In this document: positions 1 to 10,600 of the stretch, piece after piece
Layout of the letters: each line of letters opens with the position of its first letter
How positions within the stretch are numbered: position 1 is the stretch's first letter
NCBI GenBank assembly: GCA_017613735.1
Contig: JAGADF010000010.1
Span: forward strand, 1 to 64,000
Direction of reading: 5' to 3'
Length of the DNA: 64,000 nucleotides
DNA from: Clostridia bacterium
GTDB lineage: Bacteria > Bacillota > Clostridia > Oscillospirales > Acutalibacteraceae
The notes under the pieces: generated by a model
Seen by the model: the letters and a program-made list of their open reading frames with translations, nothing else
The model's database searches: none
Told to the model about the DNA's origin: nothing
Made by a program: the position numbers and the translations under genes

Positions 1-92
1 CCCCGTTTTATTCATTGTTCTGACGAAAAATTATCTTATTTTAGGGTGCAAAGCAGTTTTGGCAAAGTAATTTTAGTTCATAAAGTGATTAT

Positions 93-128
93 AAAATCTC
101 CTGCATACTTTCGTATTCAGGAGATTTT
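93..128. terminator. Bidirectional intrinsic terminator
   Basis: An 11-bp perfect inverted repeat (AAAATCTCCTG / CAGGAGATTTT) with a 14-nt loop. A run of T follows on both strands. On the minus strand it lies about 65 nt past the stop of the sugar kinase and probably ends that transcript. It could also end a plus-strand gene that lies before the window. The first 190 bases hold nothing else that I can support. Confidence 0.65.
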
Positions 129-191
129 TAATTGCTTTAGGAACAAAAGGACAAAGCCAAAACCTAAACATCCTTATCGGTATCGCCCTTT

Positions 192-1289
192 TTACTGCAC
201 TTTTTTTATGATTTCTTCCATCTGCGGAAGCTTTTTTTCAATATCTTCGACAAGCTTCAGCTGAACCCTTGTTCTTACGAGATTTTGGTCGGGAAAATCC
301 GTTTTGAAATACTCGTCGCCGTTAAGATAGTCCTCGAGAAAACGGATTGCAAGTTCAAGCGAGAGAATTTTCGGGGACACGGCGAGCAGGTCTTTTTCCT
401 TCTGAGTCAGGGAACCGCCCGCGGTTTCGAGGTAACCCTTCGCGTAAGAATCAAAAAGATTTAAATCAAGCGACACGAGCGACAAATCCCTTTCGTCCTC
501 TTTTGCGGTTGACGCGCCGTAACGGATGCAGTCGCCGAAATCGTAGAGCGAAAGGCCGGGCATTACCGTATCGAGGTCGATAACGCAGATGCCCTTGTCC
601 GTTTTTTTATCGAACAGAATGTTGTTGAGCTTTGTGTCGTTGTGGGTAACTCTTACCGGTAATTCACCGCTTTCAATAAGGTCGGTGAAAAGGTGAGTGT
701 CCTCTTTTCTTTTTCTTATGAATTCAATTTCGTCTTTGACCTGAGAAACCCTGTTCGCCCTGTCGTTTTTTATTGCGCTTTCAAGGCTTTCATACCTCTT
801 TTTCGTATTGTGAAAATCGGGAATTGTCTCGAAAAGAGTGTCAATCGGGTAATCGGCGAGAAGATTCTGAAAATTGCCGAAAGCCCTTCCCGCCTCGCAA
901 AAGATTTCGGGGCTGTCGATTGAATTAAGGGCGTAAGCGTCGTCTACGAATACGTAGCATCTGTAGCATTCGCCGTCGGCGGTTTTAAAATAATTACTGC
1001 CGTCCTTCGTTTTTATGAAATTGAGAGTTTCCCTTTTTTCGTCGCCGCCGTTTTCACGGATTTTTTTCTTAAGAAAGCGGGTTACGTTAAAAATATTTTG
1101 CATAAGAATATCGGGATTTTTAAAAACAAAGGTGTTTATTCTCTGTAAAAGATATTTGGCTTTTTCGCCTTTGTCGTCAACCTCGACGCGGTATGTGCGG
1201 TTGATATGGCCGTCCGTAATAACGCTTACGCTTACGGGCTCGCCCTGAATGTCAAATGAATTTATTATGCTGCGGATTTCTTCGTTCAT
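192..1289 (-). CDS. Aminoglycoside-phosphotransferase-fold sugar kinase, NahK (N-acetylhexosamine 1-kinase)-like
   Basis: The 365-residue product has the APH/choline-kinase fold. The catalytic loop HNDTKLNN is near residues 216-223 and the metal-binding IDLDT is near 237-241, followed by VMPGLSLYDFGDCIR. These match the family that includes bifidobacterial NahK (LnpB), which phosphorylates N-acetylhexosamines at C1. I chose the ATG at 1289 because GAGGAAG sits about 7 nt upstream; an in-frame ATG 63 nt earlier has no ribosome site. It is monocistronic, divergent from pyrH, and no lacto-N-biose phosphorylase is adjacent, so the substrate is an inference. The fold is certain; the sugar specificity is not. 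Confidence 0.75.
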   Translation of the reverse strand: MNEEIRSIINSFDIQGEPVSVSVITDGHINRTYRVEVDDKGEKAKYLLQRINTFVFKNPDILMQNIFNVTRFLKKKIRENGGDEKRETLNFIKTKDGSNYFKTADGECYRCYVFVDDAYALNSIDSPEIFCEAGRAFGNFQNLLADYPIDTLFETIPDFHNTKKRYESLESAIKNDRANRVSQVKDEIEFIRKRKEDTHLFTDLIESGELPVRVTHNDTKLNNILFDKKTDKGICVIDLDTVMPGLSLYDFGDCIRYGASTAKEDERDLSLVSLDLNLFDSYAKGYLETAGGSLTQKEKDLLAVSPKILSLELAIRFLEDYLNGDEYFKTDFPDQNLVRTRVQLKLVEDIEKKLPQMEEIIKKVQ

Positions 1290-1367
1290 AATTTTCTTCC
1301 TCTCATTTTCAACAAAATTTATTATAAAATTTTTACATAGAATAGTCAACATTAAATCAAAATTGTC

Positions 1368-1396
1368 TTTACATATAAAAGTAAATATTATAAAAT
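1368..1396 (+). promoter_or_regulatory. Candidate sigma-A promoter for the pyrH operon
   Basis: TTTACA at 1368-1373 and TAAAAT at 1391-1396 with a 17-bp spacer, in an AT-rich gap between the divergent kinase and pyrH. A TATAAT at 1396-1401 is also present but has no -35 at a suitable distance. No rpsB-tsf lies upstream, so pyrH probably starts its own transcript here. Confidence 0.5.
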
Positions 1397-1433
1397 ATAA
1401 TCAATATGGAAAATTATGTTTGGAGGAATTGAA

Positions 1434-2138
1434 ATGGCTCCCGTTTACAAAAGAATATTACTCAAACTCAGTGGCGAGGTGCTCGCGGGGGATGAGAAAA
1501 AGGGAATTGATTTTGACACGGTTGAGAGCATATGCTCCGCCGTCAAGCAGGTTACCGAGCTCGGCGTTCAGGTCGGCATAGTAGTCGGCGGCGGCAACTT
1601 CTGGAGAGGAAGAAGCTCCGGCAAGATGGACAGAACAAGGGCCGACCATATGGGTATGCTCGCTACCGTTATGAATTCACTTGCCCTTTGCGACTCGCTT
1701 GAACAGATGGGCGTCCCCGTCAGAGTACAGACCGCTATTGAAATGCGCCAGATTGCAGAGCCTTATATCAGAAATAAGGCGACGCGTCATTTCGAAAAGG
1801 GCAGGGTGGTTATCTTCGGTTGCGGAACGGGCAATCCGTTCTTCACAACCGATACCGCGGCGGCTCTAAGAGCGGCTGAAATTGACGCGGACATAATCTT
1901 TAAGGCGACGAACGTTGACGGCGTTTACGATAAAGACCCGAACAAGTTCAGCGACGCGAAAAAGTATGACGAGCTCAGTCATAACGAGGTTCTTGCAAAG
2001 GGACTTGCGGTTATGGACAGCACCGCCGCTTCGCTTTGCAGGGATAACGGAATCGCTATTCTTGTATTTAATCTCAACAATCCGCAAAACATTGTCGATG
2101 CCGTTTGCGGCAAGAAAATCGGCACAATCGTTAAATAA
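1434..2138 (+). CDS. pyrH: UMP kinase
   Basis: Bacterial UMP kinase of the amino-acid kinase fold (234 aa) converts UMP to UDP with ATP in the cytoplasm. The N-terminal [12 protein letters not shown], the phosphate-binding GGGNFWRG (residues 52-59), the [11 protein letters not shown] segment and the C-terminal [12 protein letters not shown] are all present, and the length is normal. The start at 1434 is chosen over an ATG at 1416 because TGGAGGAA stands just upstream and [14 protein letters not shown] matches the family start. It leads the conserved pyrH-frr-uppS-cdsA-dxr-rseP-ispG-polC unit. In many Firmicutes rpsB and tsf precede it; here a divergent kinase does. Confidence 0.97.
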   Translation: MAPVYKRILLKLSGEVLAGDEKKGIDFDTVESICSAVKQVTELGVQVGIVVGGGNFWRGRSSGKMDRTRADHMGMLATVMNSLALCDSLEQMGVPVRVQTAIEMRQIAEPYIRNKATRHFEKGRVVIFGCGTGNPFFTTDTAAALRAAEIDADIIFKATNVDGVYDKDPNKFSDAKKYDELSHNEVLAKGLAVMDSTAASLCRDNGIAILVFNLNNPQNIVDAVCGKKIGTIVK

Positions 2139-2150
2139 AGGAGAATTATT

Positions 2151-2705
2151 ATGCAGACAGTTTTTAATCATGCAGAAGAAAAAATGCAGAAAACCGTTGA
2201 CGCGCTCAATCACGAGTACGCTTCAATGAGAGCGGGCAGGGCTACCGCTTCGGTTCTTGATAAGATTCTTGTTGACTATTACGGAGTTCCCACCCCGATT
2301 AATCAGATGGCAGCCGTTTCCGTTGCCGAGGCGAGAATTCTTACGATTCAGCCCTGGGACGCGAGTACGCTTAATCCCATTATGAAAGCCATTCAGGCTT
2401 CAGACCTCGGTATAAATCCCATGAACGACGGAAGAGTAATCCGCCTTACCTTCCCGCCTCTTACCGAGGAGAGAAGAATTCTTCTTACAAAGGACGTTGC
2501 CAAATACGGCGAGGAAGCTAAGGTTTCGGTCAGAAACACAAGACGCGACGCCATTGAAAAGCTTGAAAAGATGAAGAAGGACTCCGAAATCACAGAGGAC
2601 GACCTCAAGGAAGGCAAGGAGAAAATCCAGAAGATTACGGACAAATTCACAAAGCTCATCGACGAATCAAGCGAAGAAAAGAAAAAGGAAATAATGGAAA
2701 TCTGA
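2151..2705 (+). CDS. frr: Ribosome recycling factor
   Basis: The 184-residue protein has the family's typical length and sequence, including RAGRATASVLDKI near the N-terminus, the IQPWD segment, and the charged three-helix region with VSVRNTRRDAIEKLEKMKK. With EF-G it splits post-termination ribosomes into subunits. AAGGAG lies 7 nt before the ATG. It starts 12 nt after pyrH and ends 4 nt before uppS, so the three are cotranscribed. Confidence 0.98.
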   Translation: MQTVFNHAEEKMQKTVDALNHEYASMRAGRATASVLDKILVDYYGVPTPINQMAAVSVAEARILTIQPWDASTLNPIMKAIQASDLGINPMNDGRVIRLTFPPLTEERRILLTKDVAKYGEEAKVSVRNTRRDAIEKLEKMKKDSEITEDDLKEGKEKIQKITDKFTKLIDESSEEKKKEIMEI

Positions 2706-2709
2706 CATT

Positions 2710-3444
2710 ATGGAAGATAACAGTTTACCTAAATTTGAGGTCCTGCCGAAGCATGTCGGCTTTATAATGGACGGTAACGGCAGGTGGGCGCAGCAACGCG
2801 GTCTGCCCCGTTACAAGGGTCATATCGAGGGCGCGAAAAACTTTCGCGTCATAGGCGAGTATGCCGCGGACATAGGAATTAAGTGTATGACCTTTTACGC
2901 CTTTTCCACCGAGAACTGGCGCAGACCCAAGGAAGAGGTCAACGCTATTATGGAGCTTTTCAGGGAATACCTTAAGGAAGCCGACGAACGCAAGGCGGAA
3001 AACGAGGAAAAGGGTATTCATATGACTTTTCTCGGCGACAGAAGTCAGCTGCCGATGGATATGAAACTGCTGATGAATAAAATCGAGCGTGTCAGCGGCA
3101 AACAGCATAAGGTTATCGTCAATATTGCGATTAATTACGGCAGCCGCGAGGAGATTACCCATTCGGCGAGAGAAATTGCAAAGCTTGTAAAATCCGGCAA
3201 GCTTTCTCCCGACGATATAACCGAGGACACGGTGTCGCAGCACCTTTATACCGCCGGTCAGCCCGACCCCGATTTGATTATCCGTCCGAGCGGCGAACAC
3301 AGGCTGTCTAACTTTTTGCTCTGGCAGGCGGCTTACGCCGAGTTCTGGTCGTCGAATGTGCTCTGGCCCGATTTTTCAAAAGAGGACCTGAATGAAGCGT
3401 TAAGAGAATTTGAGAAAAGGAACCGTCGTTTCGGCGGCGTGTGA
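2710..3444 (+). CDS. uppS: Isoprenyl transferase (undecaprenyl diphosphate synthase)
   Basis: This cis-prenyltransferase (244 aa) adds isopentenyl units to farnesyl diphosphate to make the C55 carrier lipid for peptidoglycan. The signature HVGFIMDGNGRWAQ holds the catalytic Asp21. FYAFSTENWRRP and the C-terminal IIRPSGEHRLSNFLLWQ with its arginine and serine pyrophosphate ligands are intact. There is no strong Shine-Dalgarno before the ATG, which lies 4 nt after frr, so translational coupling to frr is likely. Together with dxr and ispG in the same operon it ties isoprenoid precursor supply to cell-wall lipid synthesis. Confidence 0.97.
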   Translation: MEDNSLPKFEVLPKHVGFIMDGNGRWAQQRGLPRYKGHIEGAKNFRVIGEYAADIGIKCMTFYAFSTENWRRPKEEVNAIMELFREYLKEADERKAENEEKGIHMTFLGDRSQLPMDMKLLMNKIERVSGKQHKVIVNIAINYGSREEITHSAREIAKLVKSGKLSPDDITEDTVSQHLYTAGQPDPDLIIRPSGEHRLSNFLLWQAAYAEFWSSNVLWPDFSKEDLNEALREFEKRNRRFGGV

Positions 3445-3452
3445 GGTTGGTT

Positions 3453-4322
3453 ATGTTAAAGAGAACAGTTTTCGGAATACTTGCCGCGATTTTCGGCATT
3501 ACTATTATTGTCTTTTGTTATACGCCCGCAATGGTTGTTACCGTAGCGGCTCTTTCGGCGACGGCGTGCTTTGAGCTGAATAAGTGCATAGGTCTTAAAA
3601 ACAAGCCTATTTATTATCTGTCCGTTGCCATGGCGGCTGTTATTCCCGTTTATTACGAATACGCGACCGAGATTAACGAGCTTCTTAATATTAAGTTTTC
3701 AACAGTCGGATTTCTTGTATTTTACGTAATTCTTCTTATGGGACTTATGATTGCAAAGTACGAGGAAACCAAATTCGAAGAGGTAGCTTCCGTTATAGTT
3801 ACTTCGATTTTTGTTCCCTACGTTTTTTCATCCCTTTTCAGATTAAGGGATATGTGGATTACATACCCGAATGTATACGACAGGTCCTACGGAAGGTTCT
3901 TTATTCTTTTCGCCCTTTTCGGCGCATGGCTTACGGATACGTTCGCGTACTTTACGGGCAGTCTTTGCGGCAAGCATAAAATGTGCCCGAACATAAGCCC
4001 TAAAAAAACCGTTGAGGGCGCTATAGGCGGCGTGGTCGGCGGAGTGCTCAGCTGCGTAATTCTTTTCGCCGTTTATGATAATTTCTTCTTCGAAAAGCAT
4101 AGTATGAATTACGTTGAGGTTATTATCATTTCGCTTCTTCTCGCGCTTATAAGTATGGTCGGCGACCTTTCGGCGTCGGTTATCAAGCGCAATTTCGGCG
4201 TAAAGGATTTCGGAAACGTAGTTCCCGGTCACGGCGGAGTTATGGACAGATTTGATTCAGGTCTGTTCGTAATCGGCGCGCTTAACGCGATAATTGTTAT
4301 TTACAGAGGCATTTTATCATGA
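3453..4322 (+). CDS. cdsA: Phosphatidate cytidylyltransferase
   Basis: An integral membrane enzyme (289 aa, about seven or eight hydrophobic segments) that makes CDP-diacylglycerol from phosphatidate and CTP. The family signature is at the C-terminus: SASVIKRNFGVKDFGNVVPG followed by HGGVMDRFDS. The ATG at 3453 is chosen over an overlapping GTG at 3441 because GAGG (3443-3446) fits as its ribosome site. The stop overlaps the dxr start by 4 nt (ATGA). Confidence 0.96.
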   Translation: MLKRTVFGILAAIFGITIIVFCYTPAMVVTVAALSATACFELNKCIGLKNKPIYYLSVAMAAVIPVYYEYATEINELLNIKFSTVGFLVFYVILLMGLMIAKYEETKFEEVASVIVTSIFVPYVFSSLFRLRDMWITYPNVYDRSYGRFFILFALFGAWLTDTFAYFTGSLCGKHKMCPNISPKKTVEGAIGGVVGGVLSCVILFAVYDNFFFEKHSMNYVEVIIISLLLALISMVGDLSASVIKRNFGVKDFGNVVPGHGGVMDRFDSGLFVIGALNAIIVIYRGILS

Positions 4323-5461
4323 CAAAGGTGCTTTCGGTTTTAGGCTCTACGGGTTCAATAGGCACGCAGAGCCTTGACGTCGCAAGAAAAAGAGGTTATC
4401 AAATCTCTGCTCTTGCGGCATTTTCTAATGCTGAATTAATTGAAAAGCAGGCCCGTGAATTCAAGCCCGCAACAGTCGCTCTTGTCGACGAAAAGGCGGC
4501 TTCGGACCTTAAAATCCGTCTGGCAGACACGTCGGTGAAAGTGCTTGCCGGTCTTGAGGGCGTATGCGAATGCGCGAGAGAAGAAACCTGCGATACGGTT
4601 CTCAACTCCGTTGTCGGTATGGCGGGGCTCAAGCCTACTCTTGCGGCAATAGAGGCGAAAAAGAAAATCGCTCTTGCGAATAAGGAAACTCTTGTAGCGG
4701 GCGGTAAGCTCGTTTACGAAAAGGCGAGGGAAAACGGCGTGGATATTCTTCCCGTTGACAGCGAGCATTCGGCGATTTTTCAGTGCCTTCAGGGCTGTTA
4801 TGATAAAAAGCAGCTTAAAAAAATAATTCTCACCGCATCGGGCGGCCCGTTTTTCGGGAAAACTACTGAGGAATTAAAGAACGTAACCGTTGCCGACGCG
4901 TTAAAACACCCGAACTGGTCAATGGGTGCAAAAATAACCGTCGACTCTGCTACAATGATGAATAAGGGGCTTGAATTAATCGAAGCGGTATGGCTTTTCG
5001 ATATGGACCCGAAGGACATTGACATAGTAGTCCACAGGCAGAGCATAATTCATTCCCTTATTGAATTTGACGACAATTCCGTGCTCGCTCAGCTCGGACT
5101 TCCCGATATGAGAATACCTATTCAGTATGCGCTGACATATCCCGACAGGTTTGAGTCGCCCGTAGGCGAATTGAACCTTGCGAAATGCGGCGAGCTTACC
5201 TTCTTTGAGCCGGATTATGACACCTTTAAGTGTATAAATCTCTGCCGTAAGGCGATTTCAATGGGCGGGCTTTATCCCGCGGCGGTCAACTCCGCAAACG
5301 AGCAGGCGAATAAGCTTTTCAGAGAGGGAAAGATAGGCTTCCTCGATATTTATGAGAGAGCGGCTTTTGTTCTTGAAAAGATTCCCGAATATAAGAATTA
5401 TTCATACGAAAACGTTATGGAAATCGACGCTCTTGCAAGAGAGCTTGTAGACAATTATTGA
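4319..5461 (+). CDS. dxr: 1-deoxy-D-xylulose 5-phosphate reductoisomerase
   Basis: Second enzyme of the MEP isoprenoid pathway (380 aa, usual size): DXP plus NADPH gives MEP. The Rossmann motif GSTGSIG is at residues 9-15. NKETLVAGG, the metal/substrate segment PVDSEHSAIFQCL, the ILTASGGPF loop and MGAKITVDSATMMNKGLE are all recognisable. It starts with an ATGA overlap with cdsA and is followed closely by rseP. With ispG it gives two MEP enzymes in this operon. Confidence 0.98.
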   Translation: MTKVLSVLGSTGSIGTQSLDVARKRGYQISALAAFSNAELIEKQAREFKPATVALVDEKAASDLKIRLADTSVKVLAGLEGVCECAREETCDTVLNSVVGMAGLKPTLAAIEAKKKIALANKETLVAGGKLVYEKARENGVDILPVDSEHSAIFQCLQGCYDKKQLKKIILTASGGPFFGKTTEELKNVTVADALKHPNWSMGAKITVDSATMMNKGLELIEAVWLFDMDPKDIDIVVHRQSIIHSLIEFDDNSVLAQLGLPDMRIPIQYALTYPDRFESPVGELNLAKCGELTFFEPDYDTFKCINLCRKAISMGGLYPAAVNSANEQANKLFREGKIGFLDIYERAAFVLEKIPEYKNYSYENVMEIDALARELVDNY

Positions 5462-5468
5462 TTAGTAG

Positions 5469-6554
5469 GTGATTTGTATTTTAGCTGCAATAAGCGTTGC
5501 CGTTATCTGGGGCAAAGCGTGGAAAATACTTCTTGCAATACTGTTTTTCGGAATTATCGTAATGATTCACGAATTCGGTCATTTTTCCACTGCAAAGCTT
5601 TTTAAGGTTAAGGTTAATGAGTTCGCTATCGGCATGGGACCGGCCATTTTTAAAAAACAGAAGGGCGAAACCCTTTATGCCGTCCGTCTTTTCCCGATTG
5701 GCGGTTACGTCAGCATGGAGGGTGAGGATGAGGAGAGCGAGGACGAGCGCGCCTTTAACCGCCAGAAGGTCTGGAAAAGGATTATAATAGTTGCCGCGGG
5801 CGCGATAATGAATATCATTTTAGGTCTTATTATCGTTGCGGTTATGCTTTCGACAAGCGGCGAGCTTATAGGTACAAATACAATTCATTCCTTTTATGAT
5901 AACGCCGTAAGCGAGCAGAACGGACTTAAGGTCGGCGACAGATTTCTCAAAATTGACGGTCACCGTCTCTATTCCGATATAGACCTTATGTTCCTTCTGA
6001 GCCGCAGCGAGGACGGCGTTTACGACCTCGTTGTTGAAAGGGACGGCGAAAAGGTCAAGCTTGACAACCTTCAGTTCGAAACCCATAAGGTCGAGGGCGT
6101 TACGGTTATTACCTATGACTTCGTAATAGTCGGTCAGGACCCGACCGCGTGGAATATTTTCAAAAACACATTTAAGGAAGCGGCCTCAATAGTCCGCCTT
6201 GTACGGCTGTCGCTGTTTGACCTCGTTACGGGACGGTACGGTCTTTCGGATTTGTCGGGGCCTGTGGGCACCATAAACGTAATAGTTGACGCGACCGAGG
6301 ACGCGACAAGTCAGGGAGACTGGCAAACCCTGCTTCTTATTATGGCTCTTATAACGATTAATATAGGCGTATTTAACCTTTTGCCTCTTCCCGCGCTTGA
6401 CGGCGGCAGACTGTTCTTTATGCTTATTGAACTTATTCGCCGCAAGCCCATAAAGCCGAAATATGAGGGCATTGTTCACGCCGTAGGTCTTGCGCTGCTT
6501 CTTATTCTTATGGCGGTAGTGACCTTCAGCGATATTATGAAACTGGTGAAATAG
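5469..6554 (+). CDS. rseP: Site-2 zinc metalloprotease RseP/RasP
   Basis: Intramembrane metalloprotease (361 aa) that cleaves anti-sigma factors and leftover signal peptides. HEFGH at residues 34-38 lies in the first membrane helix. A single PDZ-like domain occupies roughly residues 125-210, and the third metal ligand is in LPLPALDGGRLFF (Asp about 311). The start is a GTG at 5469 with only a weak upstream site, 7 nt after dxr. At 361 residues it is shorter than the 420-450 of B. subtilis or E. coli homologues, consistent with one PDZ domain and a short periplasmic loop. Confidence 0.94.
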   Translation: MICILAAISVAVIWGKAWKILLAILFFGIIVMIHEFGHFSTAKLFKVKVNEFAIGMGPAIFKKQKGETLYAVRLFPIGGYVSMEGEDEESEDERAFNRQKVWKRIIIVAAGAIMNIILGLIIVAVMLSTSGELIGTNTIHSFYDNAVSEQNGLKVGDRFLKIDGHRLYSDIDLMFLLSRSEDGVYDLVVERDGEKVKLDNLQFETHKVEGVTVITYDFVIVGQDPTAWNIFKNTFKEAASIVRLVRLSLFDLVTGRYGLSDLSGPVGTINVIVDATEDATSQGDWQTLLLIMALITINIGVFNLLPLPALDGGRLFFMLIELIRRKPIKPKYEGIVHAVGLALLLILMAVVTFSDIMKLVK

Positions 6555-6555
6555 T

Positions 6556-7605
6556 ATGGAAAGAAGAAAAAGCCGCGTCGTTACCGCGGGTAACGTAAAA
6601 ATCGGCGGCGACAGTAAAATAACCGTTCAGTCAATGCTTAACGTAATTGCGTCCGACATTGAGGGCAACGTCCGTCAGGCAAAGGAACTTGAAAAAGCGG
6701 GCTGTGAAATAGTCCGTCTGACTGTGCCCGACATTCAGGCTGTCAAAACCCTTGAGGCCGTTAAAAATGCGGTAAGCATTCCCGTTGTCGCGGATATTCA
6801 TTTTGACTATAAATGCGCGCTTGAAGCCGTTGCGGCGGGCGTTGATAAAATCCGTATAAACCCCGGAAATATCGGCTCGGACGACAGAATAAAGGCGGTT
6901 GCCGACGCCTGCAGACAGAAGAATATACCTATACGCATAGGCGTAAACTCCGGCTCGCTTGAAAAGGACATTCTCGCTAAATACGGCGGCGTAACGGCCG
7001 AGGGTATGGCTGAAAGCGCGTTCCGTCATATCCGTCTGCTCGAAAAATTCGATTTTAACGATATCGTTGTTTCCATTAAATCGTCCGACGTTGAAAAAAT
7101 GGTCAATGCCTACAGAATTGTGGCCTCAAAGTGCGATTACCCGCTTCATTTAGGCGTTACCGAGGCGGGAACCGAAAGAATGGGACTTATCAAGTCGGCG
7201 GCGGGCATAGGCTCGCTTCTTCTCGACGGAATCGGCGATACAATCCGCGTTTCAATGACCGCAGACCCTGTAAAGGAAATCGCTGCGGGCAACGATATTT
7301 TAAAGGCGGTCGGCATTAAGACGGACTGCCCGTACATAGTTTCGTGCCCTACCTGCGGAAGAACTAAAATTGACCTTATTTCACTCGCCAACGAGATTGA
7401 AGAAAGACTTCGTTCCTGCAATAAACCGATTAAGGTTGCCGTAATGGGCTGCGCCGTCAACGGCCCCGGCGAGGCTAAGGAAGCCGACATAGGCGTTGCC
7501 GGCGGCGACGGAAACGGACTTATTTTCAAAAAAGGCGAGATACTGCGCAAGGTCGACGAAAAGGATATAGTAAACGAACTTATGAAAGAAATTGAGGAAT
7601 TATAA
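6556..7605 (+). CDS. ispG: 4-hydroxy-3-methylbut-2-en-1-yl diphosphate synthase
   Basis: The 4Fe-4S enzyme of the MEP pathway that makes HMBPP from MEcPP (349 aa). The N-terminus KIGGDSKITVQSM and the TIM-barrel segment VVADIHFDYKCALEA fit. The cluster ligands are the two cysteines of SCPTCGRT and the one in VMGCAVNGPGEAKEADIG. It begins 1 nt after the rseP stop and abuts polC with no gap. Its place between rseP and polC is where B. subtilis has proS. Confidence 0.98.
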   Translation: MERRKSRVVTAGNVKIGGDSKITVQSMLNVIASDIEGNVRQAKELEKAGCEIVRLTVPDIQAVKTLEAVKNAVSIPVVADIHFDYKCALEAVAAGVDKIRINPGNIGSDDRIKAVADACRQKNIPIRIGVNSGSLEKDILAKYGGVTAEGMAESAFRHIRLLEKFDFNDIVVSIKSSDVEKMVNAYRIVASKCDYPLHLGVTEAGTERMGLIKSAAGIGSLLLDGIGDTIRVSMTADPVKEIAAGNDILKAVGIKTDCPYIVSCPTCGRTKIDLISLANEIEERLRSCNKPIKVAVMGCAVNGPGEAKEADIGVAGGDGNGLIFKKGEILRKVDEKDIVNELMKEIEEL

Positions 7606-10600
7606 ATGGCTGCGTTACAGGATTTATTCGGCGCCGTTGTATGTAAAGGCTTTCCCGAAAATAATCAGATTATCGCAACAACCCTTGACGACGAGAAGAG
7701 GGTTGTTGAATTTACGGTCAAATTGGGCGAGTATGCCGACGTTGACCTTCTTAACCGCGTTGAAAAAAGAATAGCCAACGCGCTTGAGCTTTCCGACAGC
7801 CGTATTTTTCCCCGCTTTGACAGAGAACTGTTTTCTGCCGATAAAATGGACGACATATTCCTTCTTACAAAAAGTGCCATTCCCATCGCGAACGGTTTTT
7901 TCGAGAAAGCGAAAACAGTTGTCGACGGAAATACGCTTACAATAAAGCTTAAAAACGGCGGCGAAAAGATTATAAACGACGCTAAATGCCCCGAGTATAT
8001 CGCTTCGCTTATAAGCGAAAGATTTTCGCTTGATTTCACGGTTGAAATCGAGAGCGAATATTCTTCCGATATGCCCTCGCTTGAGGAACTTCAGCAGGAA
8101 ATTGATAAGCAGTCCGCCATTAAGAAACAGCGCGAAGAGGTTATTCCCGCCCCGAGCGAGAGAAAGGTTATTGAAGGCTTCCCGATTATTTTTGAAAGTC
8201 TTCATCCGATTTTCGGCGCGCCGATAAAAAAGGACCCGATTCACATAAGCGACATACACTTTGATTCGGGAAGAGTTACCGTCTGGGGCGAAGTATTTGA
8301 CCTTGACGTAAGGACTACAAAGGATAACAGAAGTTACATAATCACCTTTAATATCACCGACTACACGTCCTCTTACACCTGTAAGATTTTTGACGAAAAG
8401 GACAAGACCCAGCTTCTTGTCAATAAGCTTGCGGACGGTATGACCGTTATGGTTACAGGCGACGTCAGGCTTGACACCTACGCGAATGATTACAGAATAA
8501 ACGTTAGAAATATCTCGACCGTTAAAACGATTGAAAAAACCGACGACGCCGAGGAAAAAAGAGTTGAGCTCCATCTTCATACAAAGATGTCCGACCTCGA
8601 CGCGGTTACAAGCGCGACCGACCTTGTTAAGAGAGCCATCAAATGGGGACACAAGGCTATTGCCATTACCGACCACGGCTGTGTTCAGGCTTTTCCCGAG
8701 GCTATGAACGCCGCTGGAGATAAAATAAAGATTCTTTACGGCGTTGAGGCGTATTTTGTAAATGACGACGGCGTTCAGAATATTGAGGACAAGGAAGTTC
8801 TAAAAACGCTTCCGTACTATCATCAGATTATTATTGCGAAGGACCTTAAGGGACTCAAAAATCTTTATGAGCTCATTTCCGTAAGCAATCTCAAATACTT
8901 CTATTACCGCCCGAGGATTCCGAAGAGCGAACTTGTAAAACACCGCGAGGGACTTATTATCGGTTCTGCCTGCGAAGCGGGCGAGCTCTACAGGGCGATA
9001 GTTGAGGGAAAAAGCGAGGAAGAGATTGAAAAAATCGCGTCCTTCTATGATTATCTCGAAATTCAGCCGACTACAAATAACTCCTTTATGATAAGAAGCG
9101 ACAAGGAGTTGTATGCCGATATAAAATCGGAGGCTGACATTGAAAATATCAACCGAAGAATTGTCGCTCTGGGCGATAAACTCGGCAAAAAGACCGTTGC
9201 GACCTGCGACGTGCATTTTATGGACGAAAAGGACGGCGTTTTCAGAAAAATCCTTAAAGCCGGTCAGGGCTACGCCGACGCCGACGAGCAGCCCGATATT
9301 TATTTCAGAACTACCGACGAAATGCTTAAGGAATTCGCTTATCTTGGCGAAGAAACCGCAAAGCAGGTCGTTATAACAAATCCGAATAAAATTGCCGATA
9401 TGGTTGAGGTTATCCGTCCGTTCCCCGACGGCGTTTTTCAGCCGTCAATCGAGGGCAGTGAAGAAAAGCTGCGCGAAATCTGCTGGACAAAGGCGAAACA
9501 GCTTTACGAAAAGGACGGAAAAATCCCCGAATATGTTTCCGACCGCCTGACAAGAGAGCTTGATTCGATTATTGAAAACGGCTTTGCGGTTCTTTATATA
9601 ATCGCTCAGAAGCTCGTCTGGGATTCCGAGGAGCACGGTTATCACGTAGGCTCGCGAGGCTCTGTCGGTTCGTCGTTTGTTGCGACGATGGCGGGCATTT
9701 CCGAGGTTAACCCTCTTGCGCCTCACTACCGTTGCCCGAAGTGCAATCACACGGAGTTCTTCCTGAACGGCGAATACGGAAGCGGCTTTGATATGCCCGT
9801 TAAAAACTGCCCCGAATGCGGCGAGCCGATGAAACGCGACGGACACGAAATTCCGTTCGAGACATTCCTCGGTTTTAAGGGCGATAAGCAGCCCGATATC
9901 GACCTTAATTTCTCGGGCGAGTATCAGTGGTACGCCCACCGCTATACCGAGGAGCTTTTCGGCAAGGACCACGTTTTCAAGGCCGGCACAATCCAGACTG
10001 TCGCCGACCAGACGGCGTACGGCTACGTACGCAAATACGCGGAGGACAGGGGAATAGTCTATAACAAGGCTGAAATCGAACGCCTTAAAAACGGCTGCAC
10101 GGGCATAAAGAGAACTACCTCTCAGCATCCCGGCGGAATGGTCGTTGTTCCGAATGAATTTGACGTTACCGATTTTACCCCCGTTCAGCATCCTGCGAAC
10201 GACGAAAGCAAGGGTATGATTACCACTCACTTCGACTTCCGTTCGCTTCACGATACCATTCTTAAGCTTGACCTTCTCGGCCACGATGTACCGAGCATAT
10301 ATAAACACCTTGAGGATTTGACGGGAATTAACGTAAATGACGTCGATTTGTGCGACCCCGAGGTTATAAAGCTTTGCACAAGCACAGAGCCTCTGGGCGT
10401 TACTCCCGAGGACATAGGCTTCGACATAGGCACTCTTTCAATTCCCGAAATGGGCACTCCGTTCGTTGCGGAAATGCTCAAGGAAGCCAAACCGCAGAAG
10501 TTCTCCGACCTTTTACAGATTTCGGGACTTTCTCACGGTACGGACGTCTGGCTCGGCAACGCGCAGGAATTAATCAAAAACGGCACCTGCACCATTTCAA

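Noticed and set aside
7624-8676. Minus-strand frame of 350 codons opposite polC
   Set aside because: Shadow of PolC; the product has no domain and no promoter.
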